Below are positions 8,379 to 17,199 of a DNA stretch of 64,000 bases, one piece after another (within the stretch, counting starts at the first letter, position 1; the number at the start of each line of letters is the position of its first letter). The stretch comes from CBDCWO01 sp965223405 (GTDB lineage: Bacteria > Bacteroidota > Bacteroidia > Chitinophagales > Saprospiraceae), in contig CBDCWO010000006.1 in assembly GCA_965223405.1 (NCBI GenBank), positions 1,550,001 through 1,614,000 on the forward strand, given 5' to 3'. Below the pieces are notes generated by a model, which had not been told where the DNA came from, did not search any database, and was given only the letters and a program-made list of their open reading frames with translations. The translations under genes were made by a program, and so were the position numbers.

Positions 8379-11300
8379 CTAATTGGTTTTTCGGATCATA
8401 ATTTCTACCCGCTGGTTTTTGCGCCTACCTTCTTCGGTGAGGTTTGTATATTTTGGATTGCGTTTTCCAAATCCTTTATAAAAAACACGTTTATCAGAGA
8501 TTTCTTTACTGGTTAGATAGTTGGCTACCGTTTTTGCTCTTGCGGTAGAAAGTGCATCGCAAAACTCATGTGATGGTACATTGTTAGTGTGCCCCTGCAC
8601 CTGAATAATTATCGATGGATTATCCTTCAAGAAGTTGGTTAATTCATCCAGGATTGGGATGGATTCAAGATTTAAGCGAGCGCTATCTGCATTAAATTGT
8701 ACTTGCTGCATTTCAATTATCTGACCGTCTTGTAACCTCGACATAACCAACTCAGGTAAATATCTTTTCTTAATTTCTACATTGAGAATTTCTTTACATC
8801 CATTTTGATCGGTAATCGTAAGGTGGTGATTACCCGTCGTGAGCCCATTATTGTCAAGGGTATTCACCCCATTGTCCCAGGTGTAGGATAGTTCCCCGGT
8901 ACCGCCTGATGCACTTATTTTGGCAGAACCATCTGGGGTATCCTTATCTGTGGCCGCCCGTTGATCGACTACTTTCGCCATGATCGGATCCGGACGATTC
9001 AAACTTGCTTCAGCCGATCCGGACTGCTGGCTGGCATCTGTGACCGTAACTGCAAAACGTCCATTTCCTAATCCTTCTAATTGGTTGCCTTCTAGAGAGG
9101 GATCATTCCAGACATAAGTATATGGAGATTTACCCCCTTTAACATCGACCACAATAGTACCATCATTATCTTCGGCACATAATAGGTCCTTAGTTATTTG
9201 CATGTCGACTTGTAGATCTTTAATATCTTCATTGATAATAACCATAGAGTGAGTAACACATCCCACCGCATCGGTGACTGTAATTCGGTGACTCCCAGGA
9301 CGTAATCCATCTACCAATTTATCGGTACTACCACCCTCCCAAAGATAGGAATAGGGAGCAGTACCCCCACTTGCCTGCACACTCGCTTTGCCATTATTTT
9401 CATTTGCCGAAGCTGGGGACAATTGGGTCGATTGAGCGATCAAAACTTCAGGTTGTGGGATGGAATAGGATTGAGAAATCATAGAGCCTAAAGCATCAGT
9501 TACGGATACCTGATATTCTCCGGAGGCCAAATTGTCAAGCTGGGATGCATTTGATCCACCGGTATTCCAGATATAAGTATACGGTTTTTTTCCCCCCGAT
9601 ACTCCAACACTCAAAGCGCCTGTAGATTCTCCAAAGCATCTAATTTTTCCAGTTTGTTGGATTTCGATAGCCAAAGGTAAAATGTTTTCACTCATGGTAA
9701 ATTCCGAGACCCAACTGCATCCTGCTTCATCAGTTACAGTCACCCCATGGATAGAAGCATCCAGATTAGTAGCAGTGGCGGTAGATTCTCCATTATCCCA
9801 CCTTACAATGTAAACTCCGGTCCCACCGGAGATTTTTACAGAAGCAGAGCCGTCACTCATTCCGACATTAGCAGCTTTTTCAATTATTAGCTCACCTTGT
9901 AATTTTTGCGGTTCTTCAATTTTAACCGAAACCTCTGCCAAGTTGTTTACCGCATCTTCCACCGTAAGACTATAAATTCCGGCATTCAGACTTTCGAGTT
10001 CTAACGAAGTAGCGCCACTGACATTCCAATGGTATTTGTACGGAGCTTTACCTCCTTTGATTATCGCTTTTATCAAAGCCGTAGAATCCCCCTGGCACTT
10101 TACTTCCTGAATTTGCTCAATTTCTGCCGTTAAGGGTAAAATGTTCTCAGGTATAAGTACGGAATCTGTAATCGAACATCCTTCCTGGTCGGTTACGGTG
10201 ACATAATGCTGCCCAGCCGACAAAGACGATGCCGTGGTGTCCACTTCAGAATTGCTCCATTGATAGGTGTAATTGCCGTTTCCTCCTTCCGCAAAAATAG
10301 TGGCCTTACCATCTTTAGCATTAACTCCAGCAGCTTGATCAACAACTATTTTTGAAGTTAATGGATCACTATGGTCAATAGTTATCTCTCCGATTGTTTC
10401 ATTCCCAACACCATCAGTAATGGTAACCAAATAATCTCCTGCTGCCAATCCTTGTACTAGATAAGCTCTCCCCTGCGGACGATCCCAACCTTTGTTCCAC
10501 TGACTATTAAAGGGACCTTTTCCACCAGAAATCTCCACTTGAACGGTAGCTTTTTTATCACCAAAACAAGTATTTTTAGCTAATTGCTTTAAGTCAACTT
10601 TTAACGGAAGAATATCTTCCGTCATTTCAATTTTGCCAGTTTTTATACAACCCGCCTCATCAGAGACTGTCACTTGGTGGATCCCTGCGCTTAATCGGGT
10701 GGCAGAAGCCGTAGTTTCTTCAGTATCCCATAAATAGGTATATTCTCCAATTCCGCCGGAAGCGGTCACCTGGGCTTTTCCATCTGATTGATTGGTGTTG
10801 GCTGAACTAATTATTTCTATATCAATTTCCAACTCTTCCGGATCACTAATTAGAATGGAGGTATTTGCCGTATTTCCAATTTCGTCAGTAACAGTAATCG
10901 CATATTGGCCGGCGGATAATGAGTCCAATTTCATGCCGGAATAACGGTCATCACTCCAGCTTAATTGATATGGAGCTCGGCCACCGTTTATTTGAACTTC
11001 CAGCGCACCGTTACGATCGCCGGCGCATGCATTCTGGGATACAATCACTAATTGTGCTTTTAACGGTGCAATCTCCTTTGGAACAGTTACTTCACCTACG
11101 GCCTGGCAACCACTTTGATCAGTAACGGTCACCTGGTGTAATCCTGCGCTCAATGATATGGCTTCCATAGAAGTCTCTCCATTATCCCAAGTGTATTGAT
11201 ATTCCGGCATTCCACCGGTGACGACGACCCGCGCAGATCCTTTTTCACCAGTTTCGGCATCTGCATTTTGGATTATTTCTATTTGAGTATTAATCTTTGG

Positions 11301-12440
11301 ATTGTTGATAATGGCTTTGGCCGACTTGCTTTTGCCTTTGGCATCTGTCACGGTAATAATATATTCTCCGGCGGCCAAATTTTCTCTCCGGGAATCTCTG
11401 TTGTTATCCTCCCAACGATAATCGTAAGGTGGCTGACCACCGGTAATTTTAACCAGGACTACGGCATCATCACTTTTTCCATCGCAGGATAATCCCTTCT
11501 GCACAATGCAATTCACTGTCATCGCTGATGCTTTCTCAATAATATACAGGCCTTTGTCCTGGGTACCAACCCAAACAGCACCGTCCCGATCAGTGGCCAG
11601 GCAATTAGCAAATGAGCTGGTGTAATAATCCGCACCATCGAATATTTTAAATTCTCCTGTAGAAGGGCTATATCTTGTTAAGGCTTCTGAAGCTATCCAT
11701 AAATTTCCGGCCTGATCGAAAGAGATATCTTTGATCATACCCTCTACCATTTCGGTTCCTACATCCACGGACGACCATCTATTACGGGCATCAACGGTCC
11801 ACAAAAAATTGTCCGCAAGCAACCAAGTATAGTGATCATTGGATGTAATCGCTTGAAAATTGAGGTATTTTTCAAAAACCTCCCAGCGATTACCATTTCT
11901 GACAAAGACACCATCATAAGTTCCTACCCAAATCCGACCTGACTTGTCAACAAAAATACTGTTTACCTGATCCGATCTCATCCTGCTATTTCCGGTATCA
12001 AAGTGTTGAATCAATCGAAGTCCATTATTCAGACTGAACTGATATAACCCACCGGTAAATGTTCCGATCCATAGCTGCCTTGTTCTTTCAACATAAAATG
12101 CCGAGCTTACGGTTTCCAGGAGATTGTCTGTAGAAAGAAACCGGGATAGGTCTTTGCTATTACATCTAATATCCATATTTCCATTTGGAAAACTCAATAT
12201 GGAAATCTCATCCTCAGCCAGTTTAACAGTCTCAGCAAGGTCACAGGCCTTGACCAGATACAAACCACTTTTGGTACCTACCCATTTATTGTTTTCGCTA
12301 TCAACATATACATTAAATATAGGTGTGCGCTGGTCGACGCTGCTACATCTCTCTACCCGCATTTCATCTTGGGCAGATACCAGGCCGAATAAATAAGGAA
12401 TAAGGAAGTAGATAAAGGAAATAGCTAATACTCTCAACAT
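8379..12440 (-). CDS. giant secreted protein: beta-propeller, 12 SprB repeats, OmpA domain
   Basis: A 1353-residue envelope protein. After a signal peptide (cleavage near VSAQ, residue 24) comes a propeller of two-component-regulator type (about 25-310) with blades such as WVGTKSGLYLV, WIGTFTGGLYQF and WVGTQDKGLYII. Residues about 320-1215 contain twelve SprB-type repeats (GG..PY.Y.W ... aG.Y.vTVTD..G). The C-terminus (about 1240-1353) is an OmpA peptidoglycan-binding domain with VQGHTNN, LSTARAKTV and GRRKNQRVEI. The repeats alternate in two types, one ending in G-N/K and one in G-C followed by I-L-P-L, forming six dimers. SprB repeats occur in gliding adhesins; the OmpA end suggests anchoring to peptidoglycan rather than release. 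No T9SS C-terminal domain is visible. Confidence 0.9.
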   Translation of the reverse strand: MLRVLAISFIYFLIPYLFGLVSAQDEMRVERCSSVDQRTPIFNVYVDSENNKWVGTKSGLYLVKACDLAETVKLAEDEISILSFPNGNMDIRCNSKDLSRFLSTDNLLETVSSAFYVERTRQLWIGTFTGGLYQFSLNNGLRLIQHFDTGNSRMRSDQVNSIFVDKSGRIWVGTYDGVFVRNGNRWEVFEKYLNFQAITSNDHYTWLLADNFLWTVDARNRWSSVDVGTEMVEGMIKDISFDQAGNLWIASEALTRYSPSTGEFKIFDGADYYTSSFANCLATDRDGAVWVGTQDKGLYIIEKASAMTVNCIVQKGLSCDGKSDDAVVLVKITGGQPPYDYRWEDNNRDSRRENLAAGEYIITVTDAKGKSKSAKAIINNPKINTQIEIIQNADAETGEKGSARVVVTGGMPEYQYTWDNGETSMEAISLSAGLHQVTVTDQSGCQAVGEVTVPKEIAPLKAQLVIVSQNACAGDRNGALEVQINGGRAPYQLSWSDDRYSGMKLDSLSAGQYAITVTDEIGNTANTSILISDPEELEIDIEIISSANTNQSDGKAQVTASGGIGEYTYLWDTEETTASATRLSAGIHQVTVSDEAGCIKTGKIEMTEDILPLKVDLKQLAKNTCFGDKKATVQVEISGGKGPFNSQWNKGWDRPQGRAYLVQGLAAGDYLVTITDGVGNETIGEITIDHSDPLTSKIVVDQAAGVNAKDGKATIFAEGGNGNYTYQWSNSEVDTTASSLSAGQHYVTVTDQEGCSITDSVLIPENILPLTAEIEQIQEVKCQGDSTALIKAIIKGGKAPYKYHWNVSGATSLELESLNAGIYSLTVEDAVNNLAEVSVKIEEPQKLQGELIIEKAANVGMSDGSASVKISGGTGVYIVRWDNGESTATATNLDASIHGVTVTDEAGCSWVSEFTMSENILPLAIEIQQTGKIRCFGESTGALSVGVSGGKKPYTYIWNTGGSNASQLDNLASGEYQVSVTDALGSMISQSYSIPQPEVLIAQSTQLSPASANENNGKASVQASGGTAPYSYLWEGGSTDKLVDGLRPGSHRITVTDAVGCVTHSMVIINEDIKDLQVDMQITKDLLCAEDNDGTIVVDVKGGKSPYTYVWNDPSLEGNQLEGLGNGRFAVTVTDASQQSGSAEASLNRPDPIMAKVVDQRAATDKDTPDGSAKISASGGTGELSYTWDNGVNTLDNNGLTTGNHHLTITDQNGCKEILNVEIKKRYLPELVMSRLQDGQIIEMQQVQFNADSARLNLESIPILDELTNFLKDNPSIIIQVQGHTNNVPSHEFCDALSTARAKTVANYLTSKEISDKRVFYKGFGKRNPKYTNLTEEGRRKNQRVEIMIRKTN

Positions 12441-12595
12441 ATGAAATGCATAATTTTAGAATTGATGTCTATTATGAGAACAATTTGTTAGTATGCACAA
12501 TCCTTTGTAGATTATAAACGTGTTTTAATTCAGATTTGGTGCGCAATACAAAAATAAAAGATCCTCAGCAGGATGAAGATTTTAATGACGATTAT

Positions 12596-12625
12596 ATATG
12601 GATTTTTTTACTTACGTATCCATAT
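12596..12625. other. stem-loop between ferritin and propeller gene
   Basis: ATATGGAT at 12596-12603 pairs perfectly with ATCCATAT at 12618-12625 across a 14-base loop. It lies downstream of the ferritin gene on the minus strand but has no T-tract in that direction, so a terminator role is uncertain. Confidence 0.3.
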
Positions 12626-12710
12626 TTTACTACTACGCGAGTTCACCGCATAACAGAACCTATTTGAAAAGGTGAATCCACTAAATTCGAGAGCCTCTGA
12701 ATGCTAATCA

Positions 12711-13229
12711 CTAAAGATTTTGCTCATTGTTTAGTGCTACTTCGTTTATAGCTTCAATTTCTTTATCAATAAAATACAAGCTATTGCCTCCTTCGCCTAT
12801 CAATTTGATCCGATCAAGGATTCCACGCATCAAATCTTCTTCCTCTCGCTGTTCTTCTACATACCACTGCAAAAAATTATAAGTAGTAAAGTCACCCTCT
12901 TCATTGGCCATTTTTACCAAATGGTGAATGGCTTTAGTTACATCTTGTTCATGCTCATAGACCGTTTGAAACATACTTTTTACGCCATCATAAGTTGCTG
13001 GTGGTTCCTTTACCGCAGGTATTACAGCTATCCCGTCAACTGATCCCAAATAATCAACTATCTTCAACATATGCAATCTTTCTTCTTCAGATTGACGTCG
13101 CATAAATTGAGTACATCCTTGTAATCCTTGATTTTCACACCATACGGACATAGCCAAATAAAGGGTAGAGGCATAGGACTCCAATCCTATTTGTTTATTC
13201 AGTGCTAACTGCATTTTTTCTGATATCAT
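12711..13229 (-). CDS. ftnA: ferritin
   Basis: Iron-storage ferritin that oxidises Fe(II) and stores it as a mineral in a 24-subunit shell. Starting from MISEKMQ, the ferroxidase residues fall at E17, E50, H53, E94, Q127 and E130, the same numbers as E. coli FtnA, in GLESYAS, EEERLHM, YEHEQ and VEEQREEE. This register supports the start at 13229. A Met 31 codons upstream keeps the frame open, but it lies before a perfect -7 element (13259-13266) and adds no ferritin sequence. The length of 172 residues is normal. It is monocistronic. Confidence 0.95.
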   Translation of the reverse strand: MISEKMQLALNKQIGLESYASTLYLAMSVWCENQGLQGCTQFMRRQSEEERLHMLKIVDYLGSVDGIAVIPAVKEPPATYDGVKSMFQTVYEHEQDVTKAIHHLVKMANEEGDFTTYNFLQWYVEEQREEEDLMRGILDRIKLIGEGGNSLYFIDKEIEAINEVALNNEQNL

Positions 13230-13258
13230 AGCAATTATATTTTTCGACAACAAAGAAA

Positions 13259-13266
13259 CAAATCTA
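13259..13266 (-). promoter_or_regulatory. -7 promoter element of ferritin gene
   Basis: The minus strand reads TAGATTTG, an exact TAnnTTTG match about 30 bases before the ferritin ATG at 13229. The -33 region has no clear TTTG. It confirms the shorter ferritin start. Confidence 0.5.
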
Positions 13267-13343
13267 TTTGGTATATGTTTCTCCCGCTTGAATAAAAATA
13301 TTTCAGTTAGAATACCAACCACACGGACATGAGAGCATCCTTA

Positions 13344-14126
13344 TTACTTACCCTTAAATTGAGCGTCGCGTTTTTCCAGAAAGGCTTTTACACCTTCGGT
13401 AAAATCTAAAGTTTGAGATGCCTCGGTCTGTAAGATCTCTTCTATCCTCAACTGGATTGAAAGATCGTTGTTCAGCGAATCGTTTAAAGCTCTTTTAGTT
13501 AGTCCGAGGGCTCGAGTAGGCATTTTTGCCAATCTCATTCCGAAGGACTGAATCGTTTCAAGAAATTTTTCATCTTCTACGGCATCATAGATCAATCCGA
13601 TCTTTTTAGCCTCAATCGCAGACAGGGTCTCGCCTAACATCATCAACGAAGTAGCTCTTTGGAATCCTACCATTCTAGGTAAAAAATATGTTCCTCCGCT
13701 ATCTGGTATCAAACCAATTTTTGAAAATGCTTGGATGAATGAAGCAGAATGTGCAGCAATTACAAAATCACAAGCCAAGGCAATGTTAGCTCCGGCTCCG
13801 GCGGCGACTCCATTGACCGCTGCGACAATAGGTTTCTCGATTTCTCGGATTTTGCGTATAATAGGATTGAAATGATCTTTTACAATCCGGCTTAGCTCCG
13901 GGCCTTTAGGATCCATCACCTCATTCAGATCCTGTCCAGCACTAAAGGCTTTTCCTTTGCCCGTCAATACAATAACTCTTACCTCAGGATTATCTTCCAT
14001 ATCATCCAAGTATCTCTGCATGGTAAAAGCCATCTCCTGATTAAAGCTATTGTATACATCCGGACGATTAAGTTCCAGTGTAGCAATTCCCATTTCAAGT
14101 TTGTACTCAATCGTTTCAAGTGACAT
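13344..14126 (-). CDS. paaG: enoyl-CoA hydratase/isomerase, probable epoxyphenylacetyl-CoA isomerase PaaG
   Basis: A 260-residue crotonase-fold protein. The oxyanion-hole segments are GKGKAFSAGQDLNEV and GVAAGAGANIALACDF, and the catalytic region is FSKIGLIPDSGGTYFLPRMVG, where Asp rather than the hydratase Glu is typical of PaaG. PaaG turns ring-1,2-epoxyphenylacetyl-CoA into oxepin-CoA. It is the last gene of the paaE-tetR-paaABCD-paaG operon and begins 15 bases after paaD, which supports this assignment over a generic beta-oxidation enoyl-CoA hydratase (PaaF). Confidence 0.82.
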   Translation of the reverse strand: MSLETIEYKLEMGIATLELNRPDVYNSFNQEMAFTMQRYLDDMEDNPEVRVIVLTGKGKAFSAGQDLNEVMDPKGPELSRIVKDHFNPIIRKIREIEKPIVAAVNGVAAGAGANIALACDFVIAAHSASFIQAFSKIGLIPDSGGTYFLPRMVGFQRATSLMMLGETLSAIEAKKIGLIYDAVEDEKFLETIQSFGMRLAKMPTRALGLTKRALNDSLNNDLSIQLRIEEILQTEASQTLDFTEGVKAFLEKRDAQFKGK

Positions 14127-14141
14127 ATGCCTGGTATTTAT

Positions 14142-14636
14142 TTAATGGCATTTAAAATAGTCAAAAGGTTCCAGACAATCCAAACATTTATACAAAGCTT
14201 TACAAGGAGTTGATCCAAAATTGCTAATAACTTCAGTATCCAACGAATTGCACTGTGGGCATTCCACCTGAGGATTTTCTGTTAAAACCGGTTTGTTTCT
14301 GCTTCCCTTCTGTGGAGGTGCAATTCCATAGGCTTTTAGTTTCTGTCTTCCAGAATCTGAAATCCAATCTGTAGTCCAGGGAGGAGATATGGTTTTCACC
14401 ACGTCAACTCCGGCTAACCCATGTTCTTTTAATTTTTGATAAATACTCGACTCAATGGTGTCTAAAGCTGGACAACCACTATAAGTTGGTGCTAATTTTA
14501 TGATTATTTGGCCTTGATCTACAATCACATTTCGAATCATACCCAGATCTACGATACTCACTACCGGGATCTCCGGATCCGGAATTTCTTCCAGCCATTT
14601 CCAAACCTTTTCAATATCCACATGCTCGTTATCCAT
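14142..14636 (-). CDS. paaD: phenylacetyl-CoA epoxidase assembly subunit PaaD
   Basis: A 164-residue protein with an N-terminal MIP18/DUF59 domain (VWKWLEEIPDPEIPVVSIVDLGMIR, TYSGCPALDTIE) and a C-terminal zinc ribbon (CPQCNS, FGSTPCKALYKC, CLEPFDYFKCH). In the PaaABCDE system PaaD is thought to help assemble the metal centre of the epoxidase. It begins 3 bases after paaC and is followed by paaG. Confidence 0.93.
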   Translation of the reverse strand: MDNEHVDIEKVWKWLEEIPDPEIPVVSIVDLGMIRNVIVDQGQIIIKLAPTYSGCPALDTIESSIYQKLKEHGLAGVDVVKTISPPWTTDWISDSGRQKLKAYGIAPPQKGSRNKPVLTENPQVECPQCNSLDTEVISNFGSTPCKALYKCLDCLEPFDYFKCH

Positions 14637-14639
14637 TTT

Positions 14640-15389
14640 TCACCAGTTTAATCCGGGATAAGCTCGCTGAACAAATTGCAACTCGGCAAGAATATGACCC
14701 AAATATTCAGTATGCATTCCTGTTTTACCTCCAGTTTGCATATAAACATGCTTTGGAAGTTGCAGATTAGCGATTGAAATCACTTCGTGGATTTTCTTGT
14801 AGGCCTGTTTTTTTAGATGATTTAGATCTGGAATGATTTGCCATTCTATTAATCTTTCTTCGAGATGGGTCGGACTGTATAATTCATCGTGGTATCGCCA
14901 CAGAGTATTCAGAGCATTTTGCAGTCTTTGGTTACTTTCCGCGGTTCCATCTCCCAATCGTTTTACCCAATCACAACTAAATCGGAGATGGTATTTTGCT
15001 TCTTTGAAAGCCTTAGTACCAATAGCTGAAAGTTTTATGTTGGATGAATCAACCAAGCCCTCAAGATGTAAACAATCGTACACATCATACAAAAACTGGC
15101 GGATGATCGTAAATGCAAAATCCTGGTTGGGCTGTTCTACCAACAATACATTCTGATACTCACGGGTATCTCTGAAATAGACCAGATCATCTTCGGTCTT
15201 TCCAACAATTTCACCGGCGGCTTGATAAAAATACCTGGCCTGACCAATAAGATCCAACGCAATATTGGTTAAGGCCATATCTTGCTCCAGCACCGGCCCA
15301 TGGCCACACCATTCGGCAAGCCTTTGCCCTAAGATTAAAGCATTATCACCACATTGGATCAAATATGAGGCTATCTTCTCACTATTCAT
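14640..15389 (-). CDS. paaC: phenylacetyl-CoA 1,2-epoxidase subunit PaaC
   Basis: A 249-residue helical structural subunit of the ring-epoxidising multicomponent monooxygenase. It shows the PaaC pattern GDNALILGQRLAEWCGHGP, LTNIALDLIGQARYFYQ, YFRDTREYQN, KEAKYHLR and a C-terminal KTGMHTEYLGHILAELQF. It pairs with the catalytic PaaA subunit and lacks its full di-iron site. It lies 3 bases after paaB in the paa operon. Confidence 0.95.
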   Translation of the reverse strand: MNSEKIASYLIQCGDNALILGQRLAEWCGHGPVLEQDMALTNIALDLIGQARYFYQAAGEIVGKTEDDLVYFRDTREYQNVLLVEQPNQDFAFTIIRQFLYDVYDCLHLEGLVDSSNIKLSAIGTKAFKEAKYHLRFSCDWVKRLGDGTAESNQRLQNALNTLWRYHDELYSPTHLEERLIEWQIIPDLNHLKKQAYKKIHEVISIANLQLPKHVYMQTGGKTGMHTEYLGHILAELQFVQRAYPGLNW

Positions 15390-15392
15390 TAC

Positions 15393-15677
15393 TTAAATAT
15401 GTTTTACCTCGTCCGGTAAATGATAAAAAGTGGGGTGTCGATAGATTTTATCTTTTGCCGATTCAAACAACATTTCTGATTCTTCAGGTTGAGAAGCGCT
15501 GATGTGTTCAGATTTTACAACCCAAATACTCTCTCCTTCATTGCGTCGCGTATATACATCACGGGCATTTTGAATCGCCATGTCTGCATCTGCTGCATGG
15601 AGGCTTCCTACATGCATATGGTGTAAACCACGTTTATTTCGAATAAATACTTCCCATAAAGGCCATTCCCTATTCAT
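15393..15677 (-). CDS. paaB: phenylacetyl-CoA epoxidase subunit PaaB
   Basis: A 94-residue subunit, starting WPLWEVFIRNKRGLHHMHVG, with the family pattern HAADADMAIQNARDVYTRRNEG and IWVVKSEHI. PaaB helps bridge PaaAC heterodimers and is needed for epoxidase activity. Its ATG overlaps the paaA stop by 4 bases (ATGA), showing tight translational coupling. Confidence 0.95.
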   Translation of the reverse strand: MNREWPLWEVFIRNKRGLHHMHVGSLHAADADMAIQNARDVYTRRNEGESIWVVKSEHISASQPEESEMLFESAKDKIYRHPTFYHLPDEVKHI

Positions 15678-16615
15678 GATACGGCTTTTTTAGTTCTTCT
15701 CAATTTTTGTTTTTCAGCATAAGCCATGGCGGCTTCGCGCACCCATTCACCCTCTCGATGTGCCTGGACACGGTCCTTCATTCTTTGATGGTTACAAGGT
15801 CCATTTCCTTTTACTACACGCCAGAATTCCTCCCAATCAATAGTTCCAAAATCGTAATGTCCAGTTTTGTCATTCCATTGTAAATCTTGGTCAGGGATGG
15901 TGATTCCTAGATATTCTGCTTGTGGAACAGTCATGTCGACAAATTTTTGCCGTAACTCATCATTGGTAAACCGTTTAATCTTCCACTTTAACGATTGTGC
16001 AGTATGCACCGAATCCTGATCATGAGGTCCAAACATCATTAGTGAGGGCCACCACCATCTATTGACTGCATCTTGCGCCATTTGCTTTTGTTGAGGAGCC
16101 CCTTGACATAGCGTTAATAGGATTTCATATCCTTGTCTTTGATGGAAGCTTTCCTCTTTACAAATTCTTACCATTGCACGAGCGTAAGGACCAAATGAAC
16201 ACCTGCACAAAGGAACCTGATTCATGATGGCTGCTCCATCTACAAGCCATCCTATGGCCCCAATATCAGCCCATGATAGGGTAGGATAATTGAAGATACT
16301 ACTATACTTGGCTTTACCTGAAAGGAGCTGTTCGATCAGTTCATTTCGACTTACGCCCAAAGTTTCACACGCGCTATAGAGATATAGTCCATGACCGGCT
16401 TCATCCTGAATTTTTGCCAGCAACGCTACTTTGCGCCGAAGATTAGGTGCTCTGGAAACCCAGTTACTTTCAGGTAACATCCCAACTACCTCGGAATGTG
16501 CATGTTGAGAAATTTGTCGAATTAAAGTCTTACGATAGGCTTCTGGCATCCAATCTTTAGGTTCGATTTTTTCTTCAGAGTCAATACGCGATTGAAAGAT
16601 AGTTTCCTGATCCAT
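15674..16615 (-). CDS. paaA: phenylacetyl-CoA 1,2-epoxidase catalytic subunit PaaA
   Basis: The 313-residue di-iron oxygenase subunit that epoxidises the aromatic ring of phenylacetyl-CoA. Family blocks include QISQHAHSEVVGMLPE, LAKIQDEAGHGLYLYSA, ADIGAIGWLVDGAAIMNQ, ICKEESFHQRQGYEIL and MFGPHD; the E and H residues in EAGH and EESFH belong to the di-iron site. The start A is shared with the stop of the preceding tetR gene (TAATG), and the end overlaps paaB. Confidence 0.97.
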   Translation of the reverse strand: MDQETIFQSRIDSEEKIEPKDWMPEAYRKTLIRQISQHAHSEVVGMLPESNWVSRAPNLRRKVALLAKIQDEAGHGLYLYSACETLGVSRNELIEQLLSGKAKYSSIFNYPTLSWADIGAIGWLVDGAAIMNQVPLCRCSFGPYARAMVRICKEESFHQRQGYEILLTLCQGAPQQKQMAQDAVNRWWWPSLMMFGPHDQDSVHTAQSLKWKIKRFTNDELRQKFVDMTVPQAEYLGITIPDQDLQWNDKTGHYDFGTIDWEEFWRVVKGNGPCNHQRMKDRVQAHREGEWVREAAMAYAEKQKLRRTKKAVS

Positions 16616-17199
16616 TACTTTTTACTTTTCATCAAACCACCCATGAGTAGTCTCATGATTGATTTTTTTAATTTGGATTTTTCTTTCTTCTTCCCGGCCA
16701 TGTGATAACGATGTACCCAATATGTTGCACTAATCAATGTATTGACAACAATTTTTGCATCGATATTTTTGAATTCCCCATCCCTTTTACCTTCATCAAT
16801 CAATTGAATGAAATGGGTTTCATAGCGCTTCCTCATCTGTATAAACTCACTTAAACGTGGTTCTGACATATGCTTCCACTCATCGGTAAACACAAAATAT
16901 GCGGTTTTATCCTTTAATGCAATATCTAAGTGTAAGTCAATTAATGCTTTAATCTTATTTTTTGGAGAATCAACACTTGAAATGTTTTCTTCCATACTGA
17001 CCACAAATTGATTGGCGGTATCAAAACAGATTTTTTGCAGAATTTCCTCCTTGGATTTGATATGACTATACAAACTAGAAACTTCTAAATTAACCGAACG
17101 GGCCAATTCTCTCATTGAGGTAGCCGCGTAACCTTTTTGGTGAAAAAGAGCCGCAGCCATTTCATAAATAATTTGCTTCTTTGGGCTTATTTCAATCAT
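16615..17199 (-). CDS. TetR/AcrR family regulator of the paa operon
   Basis: A repressor of about 194 residues with an N-terminal helix-turn-helix, ATSMRELARSVNLEVSSLYS followed by HIKSKEEIL, and a helical ligand-binding domain. It lies inside the operon between paaE and paaA, overlapping paaE by 8 bases (or 17 if the Met three codons upstream is used) and paaA by one base. By analogy with PaaR-type regulators it probably senses phenylacetyl-CoA and represses its own operon through the palindrome at 18257-18272; both ligand and site are inferred. Confidence 0.88.
   Translation of the reverse strand: MIEISPKKQIIYEMAAALFHQKGYAATSMRELARSVNLEVSSLYSHIKSKEEILQKICFDTANQFVVSMEENISSVDSPKNKIKALIDLHLDIALKDKTAYFVFTDEWKHMSEPRLSEFIQMRKRYETHFIQLIDEGKRDGEFKNIDAKIVVNTLISATYWVHRYHMAGKKKEKSKLKKSIMRLLMGGLMKSKK

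Noticed and set aside
10919..11492. Plus-strand open frames inside the SprB-repeat gene
   Set aside because: They are antisense shadows of the repeated coding sequence.
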